A DNA stretch of 64,000 nt from Stropharia rugosoannulata (GCA_028532985.1 JANCIK010000006.1:3658001-3722000); one strand, 5' to 3'; shown: positions 27,801 to 39,315, counted from the first letter of the stretch. Translations and numbers: made by a program. The notes: generated by a model not told the origin, from the sequence alone.

Positions 27801-30673
27801 CTCTCCCGCCTGCTACCTCATCATCCCTGCTTTTTCCTGGATTACGGATCCTCATTCTCCGCGAGGCCATCCCCTCCAGCAGCTTTTTCCGTTCTCAAGC
27901 GAGAAAGGAGTGTCATCTTTGCGCTTCTCGTGTCGGACTGATTCGCTTTCAACTCGCTCTCGAAGTCTCTGTCTCTCCGGTCACAATTGCCGCGACCACC
28001 CTCATTACACGGGACGGCCTGCGCTTCGTCGAGGGTACAACAGCCGTTAGCCTAGCGCAGCCAAATATCCAGCTCGTAGCAGATTCCAGGACAGGATTGT
28101 GCTCGTCGACGTCAAGGGATGATTCCTGCCTAGTTGAATGACTGCGACCCCTCTCCCCATTGACTCTTGCATTTCCCCCCCTTTCGCCACGTTGTGAACC
28201 ACATATCATATCCGAAACGCTCCTTGACAGGTTTCCATTATATCAGGTCTGGCTCAACTTCATCAACGACGGCTCCGTAAGTTTGCTGTAAGTGCCATCA
28301 GCATTTCTATGGTCCCCAACTGAAAAATCTGATCAGGACCCGTATACACACACCTTCATAAGTCGCTTTTCTACCACCTTAATATCCCGACATAACACTT
28401 AATGCAATCATCCAGCTCTCCTCAGTTCTTACCGGCGCCTGCATTCGTGATCAAGTAGCGCCGCACCCTCGTTGTTGACAACTTCGGCGCCCTTCCCTGT
28501 GTCCCGCTCATTATATTCCATCACCTCCACTGTTTTGCCGCCCACAAGCTTGTCAGATTCCCCAGCAACATGATCCTCTCGTGCCTCTCGCGCCATGGCC
28601 CAGCGCTGCCTTTCCAACAGTGCCATGGCCCAGCCGCGCCTCAGTGAGACCTCCGGCGAGGTCGACCGCGGCATGTAAACCCCCTTCACACCTGCGACGG
28701 GTAGGCAGTAGAACAACATGTTGTAGTCTGCTCTTGCCCCCGTGCGCACCCTGACCCCGCCCCGTCCGCTTGGTATAGGCCACTCTTTCCCGCCACCTAA
28801 TGGGTCCCGGTTCTCTCAGCCGCTCTGCGTCCAGTACTCACTCCCATCGATTTCCGGTCCCCGACTCCACCACCGCAGGGTACTTCCCCCGTCACAGAAC
28901 TGGCACCGCAGTCGTGTGCTCTCCGCAGCCGTCGTGCCCTCTCGTACTCAGTACTCCAACACCACCTACACCCTCAACCGGTGCAGACCCGGACGCCGAT
29001 TATAGCATTCACGCACGGCGCGGTGCACAGGAGATACATGCGTGGCTGATGATGGACATGCAGCTTGGGCTTAAGAGTGCGAGTGTCGGGAGAATGCGCA
29101 CGCCCGTGACTGTAAGGACTGCAGCACTGGAGGATATTGCAAGGGCAGTTATCTGGCTCCGCGAGCAGCAGGGGGGTGCGTGGTGGTTGCACGACGTGTG
29201 CGTGAGGCCTCAGGCCAAGGAATCACTTAGGAGCAGCTCAAAGCATGCTCAGGCGCAACCGTAGGCTGTGGAGGTAACGATGTGGGCGTCAGCGTCGGGG
29301 TAGCCGGGCTCAAGCTCAAGCTCAAGGCGGATTCATGAACCGACGGTTGCATAATACATCTCCGACGGACGGGACTGCGAACGAAACTCCGGCGCAGGGA
29401 TGAATTTTTATTTTTATTTTATCAAAGGCGCGACTTTGTCGAATGCGTTTCGAAGCTTTTCTCTTTTCTCGGATGTTATATTATCACGTCAATGGAAAAT
29501 TGTGGTCTCTGCGCATACACACTGACAGAGGCCGATAGTATCAACGGAAGTCATCATCAAATAAGCGACACTATTAAAGTCTGTACTATGATATGAGATA
29601 TAAGACTGAGAGCTTCGTTTTGTGTCAACGGTTATACTTAGTACTTAGATGACTTGGAGGGGTAACTGAATATATACATGATTGTATATAGTATTGTTGC
29701 ACTTGCGTTGTACTTGATCATATTAATAGCGAGCTTTGCGTGGTCTCTTGTTTTGGAACCATCGATTTGAACCACAATCTATGTGATTGTCACAATACTG
29801 GGATCTTGGTAGCTTTACTGGGGTCCTAATCGATAATGATAAGCTTCTGATATACGCAAGGCATCCTCATTGTTGTTGTCCCTCGATGTCACACTCGTCT
29901 TCTTGTCCTGTTGGTATGCAGGCTCCTCCGACTCACGAAACGGTTGCTATTTACACAGTGAATCCTCCCAGCCGTTTGAGGTACTCGTGCGACCACTGGC
30001 ACACCCCTCAAACACGTGTCACACCCACCCCATTTCCGCCAACCCATCAAGACCTACTACACCATTCTCCTCTGCTCCACTCTCATCACTGCTATATATC
30101 TGTCCGTTCATTATTCCCTATTGTCTCCTAAACGCATACCCACAGTGCGACTTCTATGGTAAATCGAAGTACCAAATCCATGACTGTACTGCTTCTGTAT
30201 GTATTGTCCCGACCGGGTCTTTCTACGTAGAATAAAAAACACAGCCCCAGTTGCATACCTATGTGTAGTTTGTGTAAATTACAAAACACGACCTCGTTTT
30301 GTTGTGAGATATAGCAACGCTTCAAAACAATTACTCGAGCGTGGTAAAACAAATAGATTCTCACGCCCTCAAGCTCCATCGTCCTCGGCCTGCTTTACCA
30401 TCTCAAAAGAACAAATAAGTTTCTGTTCACGTCTGTCAGACGAAAACTCATGAGTTTGCAGAATTATTTTTGGGCGACGAAGCATAGATAACGTGTTCAA
30501 ACAAAAGAAACACACGTCAAGTTCGTTGTTGTGCCAATTCCAGGCGTTTACAATTAGAGAACCTATAATAATACCTGACATTCGCAGGCAGAAATAATAT
30601 AAGTACCTGTCTGGTTCTCCATTCGCTCAATCAATATCCATACTCTCAGACACCACCACCCCCTCATCTGTAC
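24898..30673. other. mostly non-coding, unrecognised open frames at 27.1-29.3 kb
   Basis: No firm gene. Between 27.1 and 29.3 kb the sequence becomes GC-richer and several frames are open. The frame at 27304-27501 plus begins MSAPSFSHS and has one strong hydrophobic segment (LLNLIVVALVVVVTQFY), so it could be the first exon of a membrane or secreted protein. The frame at 28749-28429 minus (106 codons) and the frame ending at 29264 plus also look protein-like in composition. None has a motif I recognise, and the exon structure cannot be settled. Elsewhere the interval is stop-rich. Confidence 0.4.
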
Positions 30674-31066
30674 ATGGCACGCACTGTGAACAACACGCTC
30701 ATCCAGCATATTGCGCTATTATCTCAGTATGTGCGCTGTCAGGAAACACATTATAACAACAATGTAATCATTCCCGGGGCAACTAAGGTAAGCACTTTAT
30801 GTTTTTAATTATTAGCACAAATGATGGTTTAATAAAATACAGCCTATGGGCAGTGCATAGTGCCACAGTGCCCAGAATGTGGTATAATGAGCCCATTCAG
30901 ATTGAAGAACGGGACAGTCAGCAAAGGTGGAAGATCATTTGTGCTAGAATGTCATTCTTGCCGTTATCATGCAAAGCACCACTTTCCTCCTGGTGCGAAA
31001 TGGCTTGGAGAGCCAGGGAAGTCATTTGGCAGTAATGGGGATTGGTTCACTGTAGCACATGTCTAG
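30674..31066 (+). CDS. small Cys-rich protein, two exons, unrecognised
   Basis: Exon 1 (30674-30787) encodes 38 residues starting MARTVNNTLIQHIALLSQY and ends at a good donor (AAG/GTAAGC). Exon 2 ends at the TAG at 31064-31066 and contains CPECG and CHSC, two CxxC pairs spaced about 30 residues apart, which could bind one zinc, then a Gly/Trp-rich tail. The acceptor after CCACAG (30868) keeps the frame, with an 81-nt intron and about 103 residues. The stronger-looking acceptor at 30842 would give a 55-nt intron and retain the residues AYGQCIVPQ, but it shifts the frame, so a one-base lesion in an older gene is possible. I do not know this family. The exon-intron-exon pattern and two CxxC pairs make a real gene likely. 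Confidence 0.5.
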
Positions 31067-31707
31067 GGCTGGAATGTTGGGGTGTTTATATTTACTTCAT
31101 GATATTTGACACAGTATTGTTCATACCACATGTATAGCTGTTTTGAATCAACTTGTGAACTGTTGAGCCTGTTATTCTCTTGAGCAGTGTGAACTACAGC
31201 CGCTGTCATGCATTCAGCCTCACCAATGAAAAAGGGCTCTGTCCCTGGCTTGGAAGTACCCTTTGTTTAGGCCTCCGCAGCTGGTTTGTTTCTATTCCCT
31301 GCGCCTGGAGGGCCAAAGATGCCCTCGCACATGTACAAACGTGCGGAGACTACTCAGGCACGGTACGACGCGCTGTCAGCACCCCAACTGGTGTACAGTG
31401 GCTCGCACTCACTACTTGCGCCAGGGCCAAATGCCGGAAACGGGTCCGTACATATTTACAGAAGAGTCCCAAGCTCCCCCGACAAAGACAGCCTCATGAA
31501 ACTGTGCACCAGCTCAGGTCAGCGAGTTCAATGTTACGTTTAAATGGAATTATTACTCACCTTGCCACGCAATTTCCAGTGCCTTCTCTTTATTCCGCGC
31601 ATAAGCGCATCCTCAGTTGATCGTGCGCGCCCCTGACGCTGGCGCTGACAGTGACTCTCCGAGCCAACTCCGGGCATGAGAGAGCGCACTCCGCTCCAAT
31701 GTGATCC

Positions 31708-31735
31708 TCACTCCCACTCCCACTCCCACTCCCGC
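31708..31735. repeat. CTCCCA simple repeat
   Basis: About four head-to-tail units of a hexamer, CTCCCA, in non-coding sequence. Confidence 0.8.
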
Positions 31736-33158
31736 CTGTGTGTGATGCGCATCGTCCAGCTCCCCCGCGACCCTTAAGCGCTCAATGCACACACTCTGAT
31801 CCGTGCACCTCAATCGAGACTCGCCTCGCGAGGCGCAATCACGCCGCTTCCTGTCGCACTGCGCAACGCAAAGACGACACAGGCCAGGTGCGCCTAACCC
31901 ATGCGTGGATCCACCATGCATCAGTGCTGGATGCTAGTTAGTAGTACCGTACCCGTCCCGCCCCGCGCCGGCGGCTTGCCCCTGCCCTTCCTGCTATCTG
32001 CCCTCGTCTCTTCCTGCTCCCTTGTATATCCCGGGTTTGACTCACAGCCCAACTACGTACATAGATGCCTACCACCGCCAGGCACCTACCGTACTATACT
32101 ATACCCAGTCTATTCCTTGCCGTGTAAGCAGAGTAGATAACTTATTGTGGATAAATAACACACCACGCGTCCTTCACTCTGTTTATAGAACATGACATGC
32201 ACGTCATCAAAGTACTTTTTTCTTGTTAGTTTAAACGATTGTTTACACTAGGCCCCCTCTTGCGTCCCCTCCGTGCCTGCTAAACCTCACTCCGTTTGCT
32301 TAAGTGATTGGTTATCCTTCCACCATTATCACTTCCCTTCTCACCTCATCTTCGCTTCCGTATGCCGTTCTCGCCTCCGGGGTATGAACATGGAGAGTGC
32401 ACCGGCGCGCGTGTCCTCCCCAGTCCACGCAGCACCCAGCTCATTCGACTCACAGCACAAGTGCATATAGCAGGACAATCACTGTGAGGTGGAGCCAGTG
32501 TGGAGTGGAGCTCACTGGCCTGCGCGCGTGCAAAGCTCTAAGTTGACCACCTGCGACGCTCAAACACTTGATTTCTGAACGCCCGCACTTGTGCGACGGC
32601 CCTGAAAAGAAACTGAAAACGCTTCTCAGGCTCGGTTCTTCTGAGGCTCAGTTCTGGTGCTATGCAATATGCAACGCTAAAATCCAAATAGATCACACAC
32701 GTCCACGCACTCGAGACTTACATGCTCTCGCATGCCCTCGAGATCGCATGCTTACGCAAGCCTCTCGCGGCACCGCTGATACACCGCACTGAGGGCCGCG
32801 TAAACGACAACACCGAGTGCTGCAACATACAGAAACCGAGACCGGGTCAGTAACATGGTTAGTACCTGAATGTCAGAGGACGGACTCACCTTCCAGGCCA
32901 TTAACACACGGACCAAGGCAAATACGCCACTCTCAATGCCTCGCGCCGTCCGCAACATCACATGGGCCCGCACTCGTGTAGTGGCATCCAAATGAACTGA
33001 TCGTATACATCATGTGGATGATCACAAAGCTTATACATAAATCGAGAAAATCCTCACCGTGTAGCATGCCCCTGCACGGGTACAAGTACACAAACCCGGT
33101 CCGCCGCACGATAGCAAAACGGCGGGTGGTCACCCGTGCTGTCTGCCTGCCGCCACTT

Positions 33159-33640
33159 GCGGCGGGCGCAGCCGTTCCCGCCATTCAGGTACCCAGGTAC
33201 GACGTACATATGTGAAACGTGGAGACTCTGGAAAAAATGCGAGGTTGGTAAAAGACTTACATTCTTATCTTTTAGAGCGCACGCAGAGCGAGCTGCAAGA
33301 ACTGAACGTGTATGTGAGCTTTCATATTTTGCATGTGCTATCCGTGAGTGACGTACCTTGCAGTTACTCGTGTGTCCTCGCAAATGCACGGCACGGACAA
33401 GATATGTTCTCGTCATGCGGTGGGCGCAGCCGTTCCCACGGTCCAGGCACCCAGGTACTTACAATATGTACAACTTCGTCAAGACGCTGAAAATGACGAG
33501 GTTTGTAACAGACATACATAATCATTAGGCTGCAAAATGGACGCTCTGAGAGCGGACTATGAGAACTTGTAGGTGAGCCATTATATTTCGCAAGCGTTAT
33601 CCGTGGGTGACTTACCTGACGGACGCTCGTCTACCCTTGT
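33159..33640. repeat. two-copy tandem repeat, about 260 bp unit
   Basis: Unit 1 starts near 33159 and unit 2 near 33419, both opening with GGGCGCAGCCGTTCCC. Matching features occur at the same offsets: a CACCCAGGTAC or TACCCAGGTAC block, TTACAAT or TTACATT, a GAGGTT[GT]GTAA block, GTGAGC upstream of a TTTCATATTTTGCA or TTATATTTCGCA block, and TATCCGTG[AG]GTGAC. On the minus strand the shared blocks fall at GTAAGT or GTACGT donors and pyrimidine-AG acceptors, so the duplicated unit may have been an exon plus introns. The copies are well diverged. Confidence 0.55.
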
Positions 33641-34854
33641 AATATGATGGGCCACCTCGAGAAACAGTCATTGCCTAGATGCAGGTCGTTCCTGCGCGTT
33701 CGAGTCCAGTCCCTCACGCTTGGGTCAAGAGGACGGCTCTCGTGCTCGCCATTGCCCCTCAATCCGATCTGCCTGAAGGGGTATGGTTCGTGTAAATAAT
33801 TGCGTGCTGATCGTGCTTCGAGGAACCTCGCACCAGCTCATGTTTAGATAAAATTTTATACTCACCATGCTACACACAATGATGTGCAGTGCTCACGCGA
33901 ACAAACACGGATACCTCGAGGACTACGTTCAGTTAAACAAACTAAATAAAGGTGTGGCATTAATTCCCCTTTTTAGTGCTTGATACCTCTCCATCTGTCC
34001 TCCATTCCTCCTGCCGTGTCCCAGCGTCAGGGTTCAAGACGTTGAGCTTTACAAAATGGCATAAGGAAGGCAACTTACCTTGTTTACTGGCATGGGACAG
34101 TACACCGCGGCAACGAGCCACATGGAACGAACCCATAGGCATAGTTTCATATGCAAAGCACCTTTGTATTTGCTCCAAAAAAGAAACAAAAGATGCCTTG
34201 ATGTTTGTCATGACGGATAGCGAGCGAGTACTAATACGGGGAACGTAGAGCACCCAAGTTGGGTGCCGCACGGTTCGGCGACGCTGCGTCAGCTTCTTGC
34301 CTTTCCCCGCCATCATCTAAGTATGGCTCGCTGAGAAACAGGCAGGCCTCACGTCCTCTGTCACGTTCAAATCAACACAAGTATGCGGTAAAGCAAATTC
34401 GAGGATTGCAGCCGCCGTATGGCGAGCGCAAGACTTGCTAGGTATGTCTGCTTGTAAACAAAAGTTCACCCCGTCTCATTGTCGCATTGGACTTGTAATG
34501 GAGCCAGCGGTCTCGCTTCAGATCGCTCCCATTCGGCGCACCGCACAGCTAGATGAATGAAGACCCCGCAGCCTCGTTTCGGACCCGGAACGCCTGCTGT
34601 ATGGTTCTACTCCGTCGATGTCCGGTGTGATAGATGAGGAGCGGTCTGGGTCATGGCGGGCACAAGACGAGAGTTGGCAGGTACGGCCGGGAAAAGAGGA
34701 AGAGTGCAGGCAACGAAGATTTATCAGTGTATGTGCCCTGTTTACCTAGAATGGCTGCAGCTTATGTATCGGTAGGTACATATGGGCCCCTCTCATCGCA
34801 TGCCCCCCGCCCTCCCTGCGCGGCGTAGGAAGGCTATCCCCACCCATCGACAAC

Positions 34855-35163
34855 TCAGCCTATGTCGCGTCCCGTTGTCCAGCACCTCCACCCTTTCCCC
34901 GCATACGCCGATTTCCACTGCTCCTCGTTGTTGAACACTCGGATTCGCTCACGGTCATAATCATCGGGGACGATGTCCGAGCTGGGCTTGGGGCCTCTGC
35001 TTATCGGATTGTACATTTTAAAGGTACAGACACGTCGTCGGCAACGGGGGTGGTCACAGCTGAATGCAGCAGCAACGTCTCCGTCGCCCAATACGCCCCC
35101 GATCGCATTCGTCTCAGCCGCAGCTGCTCCTTTCCCCAATACGATCGATTTCCATTCAGTCAC
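34855..35163 (-). CDS. unrecognised open frame, possibly a C-terminal exon
   Basis: A 102-codon minus-strand frame. Its second half, SSDIVPDDYDRERIRVFNNEEQWKSAY and onward (read from the sequence in parts), has balanced, protein-like composition. There is one CxxxxC pair near its middle. Upstream exons, if any, are not clear. No family is recognised. It could be a chance frame. Confidence 0.22.
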   Translation of the reverse strand: MTEWKSIVLGKGAAAAETNAIGGVLGDGDVAAAFSCDHPRCRRRVCTFKMYNPISRGPKPSSDIVPDDYDRERIRVFNNEEQWKSAYAGKGWRCWTTGRDIG

Positions 35164-36322
35164 CCTCCCCGCTCATGCCGTCTCTGGGAGGACACCGCTC
35201 CCCGCTCGCCTTCTCCATTACAAAATGGGATAGGACCGACAGCGCCGCAAAATGTGCTTGCATGTTACGACCTTCCCCCACCTAGTACCGTACCACCTCC
35301 TCGCCTCCTCCGATTCTACCGTCACCTTCTAGAGATAACAACATGCCAAGCTCACTGTACAGGGAACACACCTCGCCGACCTTGCCGAACGCTTTTGTTG
35401 GGCCCAGATTTGACTGCGCTGGCGCAGCACGTCATGGACAGGATGGATCACGTCCCCAGAGCTTCGCGCCGGTGGGGGAGGAGCAGGAGCGGCACCGGGA
35501 AGTGGTGGGCAGATGCTGAGGGGGAAGGAGAGCCCGTCCCCGTTCCGCATCCGCCATATAGGCCTGTTGGTCTGCCAACAAGTCCAGCACCTGTCGTGCG
35601 CGGCGGGCTTAGGTATAATGTCGCCCCCGCACAGGACATGAGCCCGAATCAGCAACGTTGCTGTATGCGCCGGTGAAGAAGTGGGCGACGCAGATGCGCG
35701 CTACGCTTGCGAACGAAGCGACGCCCCTCCGTGCGAGTGGTGGGATTTCGGCACCAACCCCGTCTGTTTACCTTGACACGACCACGAGTATGTCTACGAA
35801 TGGCGGGCTAGCTCCGGCCATGAGCACGCAGTCGGGGAACGCGGAACGAAGTAGCTGGGTAGAGACGGATGCTGCGGACGTTGAGAGTGTGTGTATGGGG
35901 AAGGAGGGGAGGACGAGAACGTGTACGCGGGGTCACGCCATCTGGAGGAGACGAATACTTTGATGATCAGGACGGCGTGGATTTGGCGAATGCCCTCGGG
36001 GGACGGCAGTCCCCGATACGGAGTCCACCGTCGTCTACACTTGCACCACCGAGATTGGGGCCTTCTCCCATTCTGCCGCGGTCAGGCCCTTCGCCCTTTC
36101 CACCATGTTCCGCGCTGTCACCTATTCCTTCGTGGTATGGGCTGTCTCATGTTCCTCTTACACGCCTTGCCCCTTCGTCTGTTCCTATGTCACGATGCGG
36201 TAGGCACGTGTATTGAGATGGCGAGGACTTACAAGACACAGAGGACATGGGGGCTCGAGATTTGATTGATCACTCGGACGACTCGTGTTACCTACCTAGT
36301 GCAGAAGAACACGTTCTTAAGG
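35164..36322. other. GC-rich stretch with overlapping open frames on both strands
   Basis: Plus-strand frames 35050-35676, 35658-35963, 35869-36216 and 36247-36438 overlap in succession and switch phase, with Pro/Ser-rich low-complexity composition. This could be a decayed disordered protein with several frameshifts, or antisense of minus-strand coding. No domain is recognised. Confidence 0.3.
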
Positions 36323-36564
36323 TCAATGATGCAACGCAAGCGGAGCAGACACTGGCCCCGCCCGTATATGACCCATACGCACTCCGAGGAGTGTCATGGC
36401 CATGGGGAGGGAGGCGAGGACGAGCAGGAGGGAGATAAGGACCAGAACACGAAGAGGGCGACGGCGTAGTTGGCGTACACAGTCGATGCGCGCGGTGACC
36501 GGCTGAGACGGTGGAGGGCGACTGCGAGCATGTACAGCCGCGCGAAATCCCCGAGTTCGTCCAT
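36323..36564 (-). pseudogene. small membrane-protein-like frame with a one-base shift
   Basis: Reading the minus strand from an ATG at 36564, the frame gives MDELGDFARLYMLAVALHRL and continues to YANYAVALF. A one-base frame change then gives a hydrophobic run, VLISLLLVLASLPMAM, and ends at a TGA at 36323-36325. A long transmembrane-like run in GC-rich codons is unlikely by chance, so I infer a small membrane protein with a single-base deletion, or a missed intron. The family is not recognised, and plus-strand coding over the same bases cannot be excluded. Confidence 0.28.
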
Positions 36565-37011
36565 CCTGCTAAGCTACATACTGTCGGTACCCAAAGAACT
36601 GTACTAGTTTAAAATACTATTTGCTCGTTATGGGCGAATACATTGACTTTAAGGAGACACAGTATTGTATCGACTTGAAAGTTATCCAGCTCTATTGCGT
36701 CTTTAGTATATGACTTTTGAGGGCTCATTGAGAACTTGTGCGCGAGCCTCACATTCTATACCGATGATTCTAAGCTAATTTAATTTTTTACACTACCACG
36801 CGCCTACATCATACCTGATCTTGACCTGATCACAAAACGGCCTTCAAAAAACGTTAACTTGACCTTTGTTTGTGTCAGAGGTAAGTGCCAAGCTACTGTA
36901 ATCATGTCCTGACTCGTGTTCATCGATAACCAACCGACACTTACCAGGTGCCCAAATACGTTTCAGTATTCCATGGATTGATCCATCTCACTTCGTCTTC
37001 AGATCCGAATC

Positions 37012-39315
37012 ATGGCAAATGCTATACGGTCTGCCAAGTCAGGCAGTGACTGGAGCGATGGTGATCTCCTCTCCTACCACATCACCGTCTTACCTGTCCC
37101 TCCGGACGAATTCTTTAGCCATGGTGCAGATCCGTCGCTGGACCACCTTAACCCCGCTATCCTCGCTGCCCCAGGCGACCCCAACGTAAATGTCTCTAAA
37201 CCTGCCGCTGATTATCTGAGCTATCTCGACCTCGCCACCAAGGCCTCCCAGGAGAGCTTTATCGACAACTTTGCTGCGGAGACTTTGAAGCTTTTGGAGT
37301 TCAATGAGCTCCCTAATACCCTTGTGTTGATACACTATATCATTCCTCTCACCGTTTGCGGTGATGGTAATAAGGTTGCACAGGCGGACGTGTGCCTTCT
37401 GTATCTTCGCAGTCTGGTCCTACTTGTAGTCATTGCGGATAAGACGGTCTTCGACAGGACTAATCCACAACCACAGGTTGTCGCAGAGGCAATAGCGGGC
37501 TTTCAGGCCAATAACAAAAAACGAGAAGCGAGTGGCCTCCCCGTCCTCGACTCTATGACTATCCCTTGCATTACCATGACAGGTACTCGCCCTACGTTCT
37601 ATCTAGTTCCTGTCACTCGGGAGCTAAGTGACGCCGTCATCCTCGGCCATTACCCAATGAATGAAACCAAGGTCTTCAAATGGGCACAGGAAAAAAGCAG
37701 TGAGTCGTGCGTGAGTGCGTGAGAGTGCGTGAGAATGCGTGAGTGATGCGTGAAAGTGCGTGAGTGGTATGTGAGAATGCGTGAAGGTGTGTGAGCCATG
37801 CGGGAAGGTGGGTTCGACTTCTGCCACTGGAGGGGATTTGCTCCTAACATCAGTTACTTAGACGTAGTAAATGACCGTCCCTATGGCCCCCAACCATTAG
37901 ACATACATTTTACATAGGTTTTATGTGTAGACATACCAGAAGAGTCGCACACCGGAATGCAGTTAGATTATGGTTGAAAGTCCGGTACATTTACAGCTGG
38001 TATGCCTGCGAGTCGAGTATCTTCATTTGTGGAAAAGTACATGTAAAAATGGTGGATAAAGTCTTGAGAAACAGGTTAGAACCTCGTATACCTGACAGGA
38101 GAGATAACATACTTTGAGTCCAATTGCGTATATTTGCAAGTGAGTGAAGTAAGAGAAAGTTTCTGTTTAAATACGGGTGCAAAAAGCGCACCCAAGCTTC
38201 AAGCTTTACTATAGTTGCTGTTCAATTGTAATTATGACAATTGAACTTGAGCTTAATTTTCAAACAATGAGAGAAGTATTCATTATCCTACATAATGAGT
38301 GCACGAAAATGTGTGAGCAAAGCGAGGGCGTGCAGTGAGTGAGTGGTGCGTGATGGTATATGAGCAAATCCATGAAGGTGAGTGAGTACACGTGAGAAGT
38401 GCGTGGGTTGCGTGAGTGGAAGTGAAGATGCGTGACAGATGCGTGAGTGAAAGTGAAGGTGCGTGAGTGAAAGTGAAAGTGCGTGAGTGGTGCGTGGGGG
38501 TGCGTGAGGGTGCGTGAGTAGTGCGTGAAGGTGCGTGAAGGTGCGTGAGTGGAAGTGAGAATGAGTGAGTGAGAGCGAGTAGGTGCATCAGTGAGTACGT
38601 GAGTGAGATAAATGATCCACATAGAAATCTTTGATGTAGAACCATAGGCAATACAATTATCACCAAATATTTTTGTTTCCGAGCCTAACATCTTTCATGC
38701 TATTAGTTCCAATGTGTTACAAATAGTAATTCTACATGATATAAGTCTAAAAGCCTTATGGGTGTTTGATTAAGTTAAATTTTCAACTTCACAAAAGCAC
38801 AAGAAAAATCATTCGGTATCCAAAACTGAGCTGAAACAGTTGACCGTGAGTCGTATATTATCCGAATTTCTGTCTTATATACAATCTGTCTATGTATTAT
38901 TACACTAACTCGATATGATTTGCTTCTTATGATATAACTGTACTCGAACTTAAAGCACTACTGACTAGTCTATTGTAGTAAACGAACAAGTAAGTGACGA
39001 TGCGTGAGGTATCCGGTATTATGCATAACAGTGGTGTGGCTGTGTGAAAGTGCGTGAGGCTGTGCAAAGTGCGTGAAAGTGCGTGATGGATCAGTGCAAA
39101 TGCGTGAAAGTGGCTCACGCACCACTCACGCACTCACGCACGCCTCACTGCTTTTTCCCTCTGCCCTCTTCAAATGCATTACTACAAGGGTGCACTCCCG
39201 GCAGTCCAGCGAAGGAATGGAGAATATAGAATATAGAAAGCTTGCTCTCAAGCGCTTTCTTGCCTTCAGGACGCTGGCAAAAATTCATTGGGAACAAATT
39301 TTAAACGGTTTCTAG
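37012..39315 (+). CDS. conserved Agaricomycete orphan protein, split by a TIR element
   Basis: The 5' part (37012-37681) runs from MANAIRSAKSGSDWSDG through FAAETLKLLEF, YIIPLTVCGDGNKVAQADVC, IPCITMTGTRPTFYLVPVT and ends KVFK. The 3' part (39176-39315) runs CITTRVHSR, then EGMENIEYRKLALKRFLAF, and stops at TAG. I recognise both parts as one orphan family common in mushroom genomes, in which the two are contiguous. Here they are separated by a 1,485-bp TIR element. Removing the element and one copy of its TCTTCAAAT duplication joins the frame exactly (AAA TGC). Without splicing, translation runs into the element and stops at 37720-37722 after 236 codons. The gene may be dead, or it may be rescued by splicing: a GTGAGT donor at 37711 and an acceptor ending at 39204 are both phase 0. 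Function of the family is unknown. Confidence 0.75.
37682..37733 (+). repeat. left TIR of the 1.5-kb element
   Basis: Starts GGGCACAGG, then an A-run, GCAGTGAG and GTGCGTGAG units. It pairs in reverse complement with 39113-39166. Confidence 0.85.
38310..38610 (+). repeat. GTGCGTGAG / GTGAGTGAA minisatellite
   Basis: About 300 bp of irregular 7-13 bp units built on GTGCGTGAG, GTGAAGGTG and GTGAGTGAAA inside the element. Similar units fill its left end (37701-37800) and the stretch before its right TIR (39000-39112). Confidence 0.85.
39113..39166 (-). repeat. right TIR of the 1.5-kb element
   Basis: Reverse complement of the left end with a few mismatches and single-base indels. The final bases CTCTGCCC abut the TCTTCAAAT duplication. 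Confidence 0.85.

Larger units (their letters stand above)
31067..34854. other. no firm gene; tandem exon-like repeats on the minus strand
   Basis: The interval has short frames only. Near 32.75-33.0 kb the minus strand reads a short hydrophobic segment (FLYVAALGVVVYAALSAVY) bounded by splice-like sites. From 33.16 to 33.64 kb two diverged copies of one unit follow each other. The minus-strand frame 34316-33960 may contain one exon ending at a GTAAGT donor. I could not assemble a protein. Confidence 0.35.
37682..39166. mobile_element. 1,485-bp non-autonomous TIR element, Mutator-like TSD
   Basis: The element is bounded by inverted ends beginning GGGCACAGG (left) and GGGCAGAGGG (right, reversed), which match at about 90% over some 52 bp, and is flanked by TCTTCAAAT at 37673-37681 and 39167-39175. 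The duplication is 9 bp, or 10 if the next G is counted. That size fits Mutator-like elements (usually 9-11 bp) better than hAT or KDZ/Zisupton (8 bp). No transposase is encoded. The ends and a central block are made of GTGCGTGAG / GTGAGTG / GTGAAAGT minisatellite, and the rest is AT-rich. The minus-strand frames over it are repeat translations, not genes. It sits inside a coding exon of the orphan gene. Confidence 0.85.

Noticed and set aside
33675..33720. T-loop-like text (GCGTTCGAGTCC)
   Set aside because: The D-arm, anticodon arm and pairing acceptor stem could not be found.
38260..38691. 143-codon minus-strand frame (SRTLTHSHAPLTHFH-type)
   Set aside because: Translation of the GTGCGTGAG minisatellite within the TIR element, not a protein.
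37682..39166. Reading the element as a hAT or KDZ/Zisupton insertion
   Set aside because: Those make 8-bp duplications; here at least 9 bp repeat exactly, and no transposase is present to decide.
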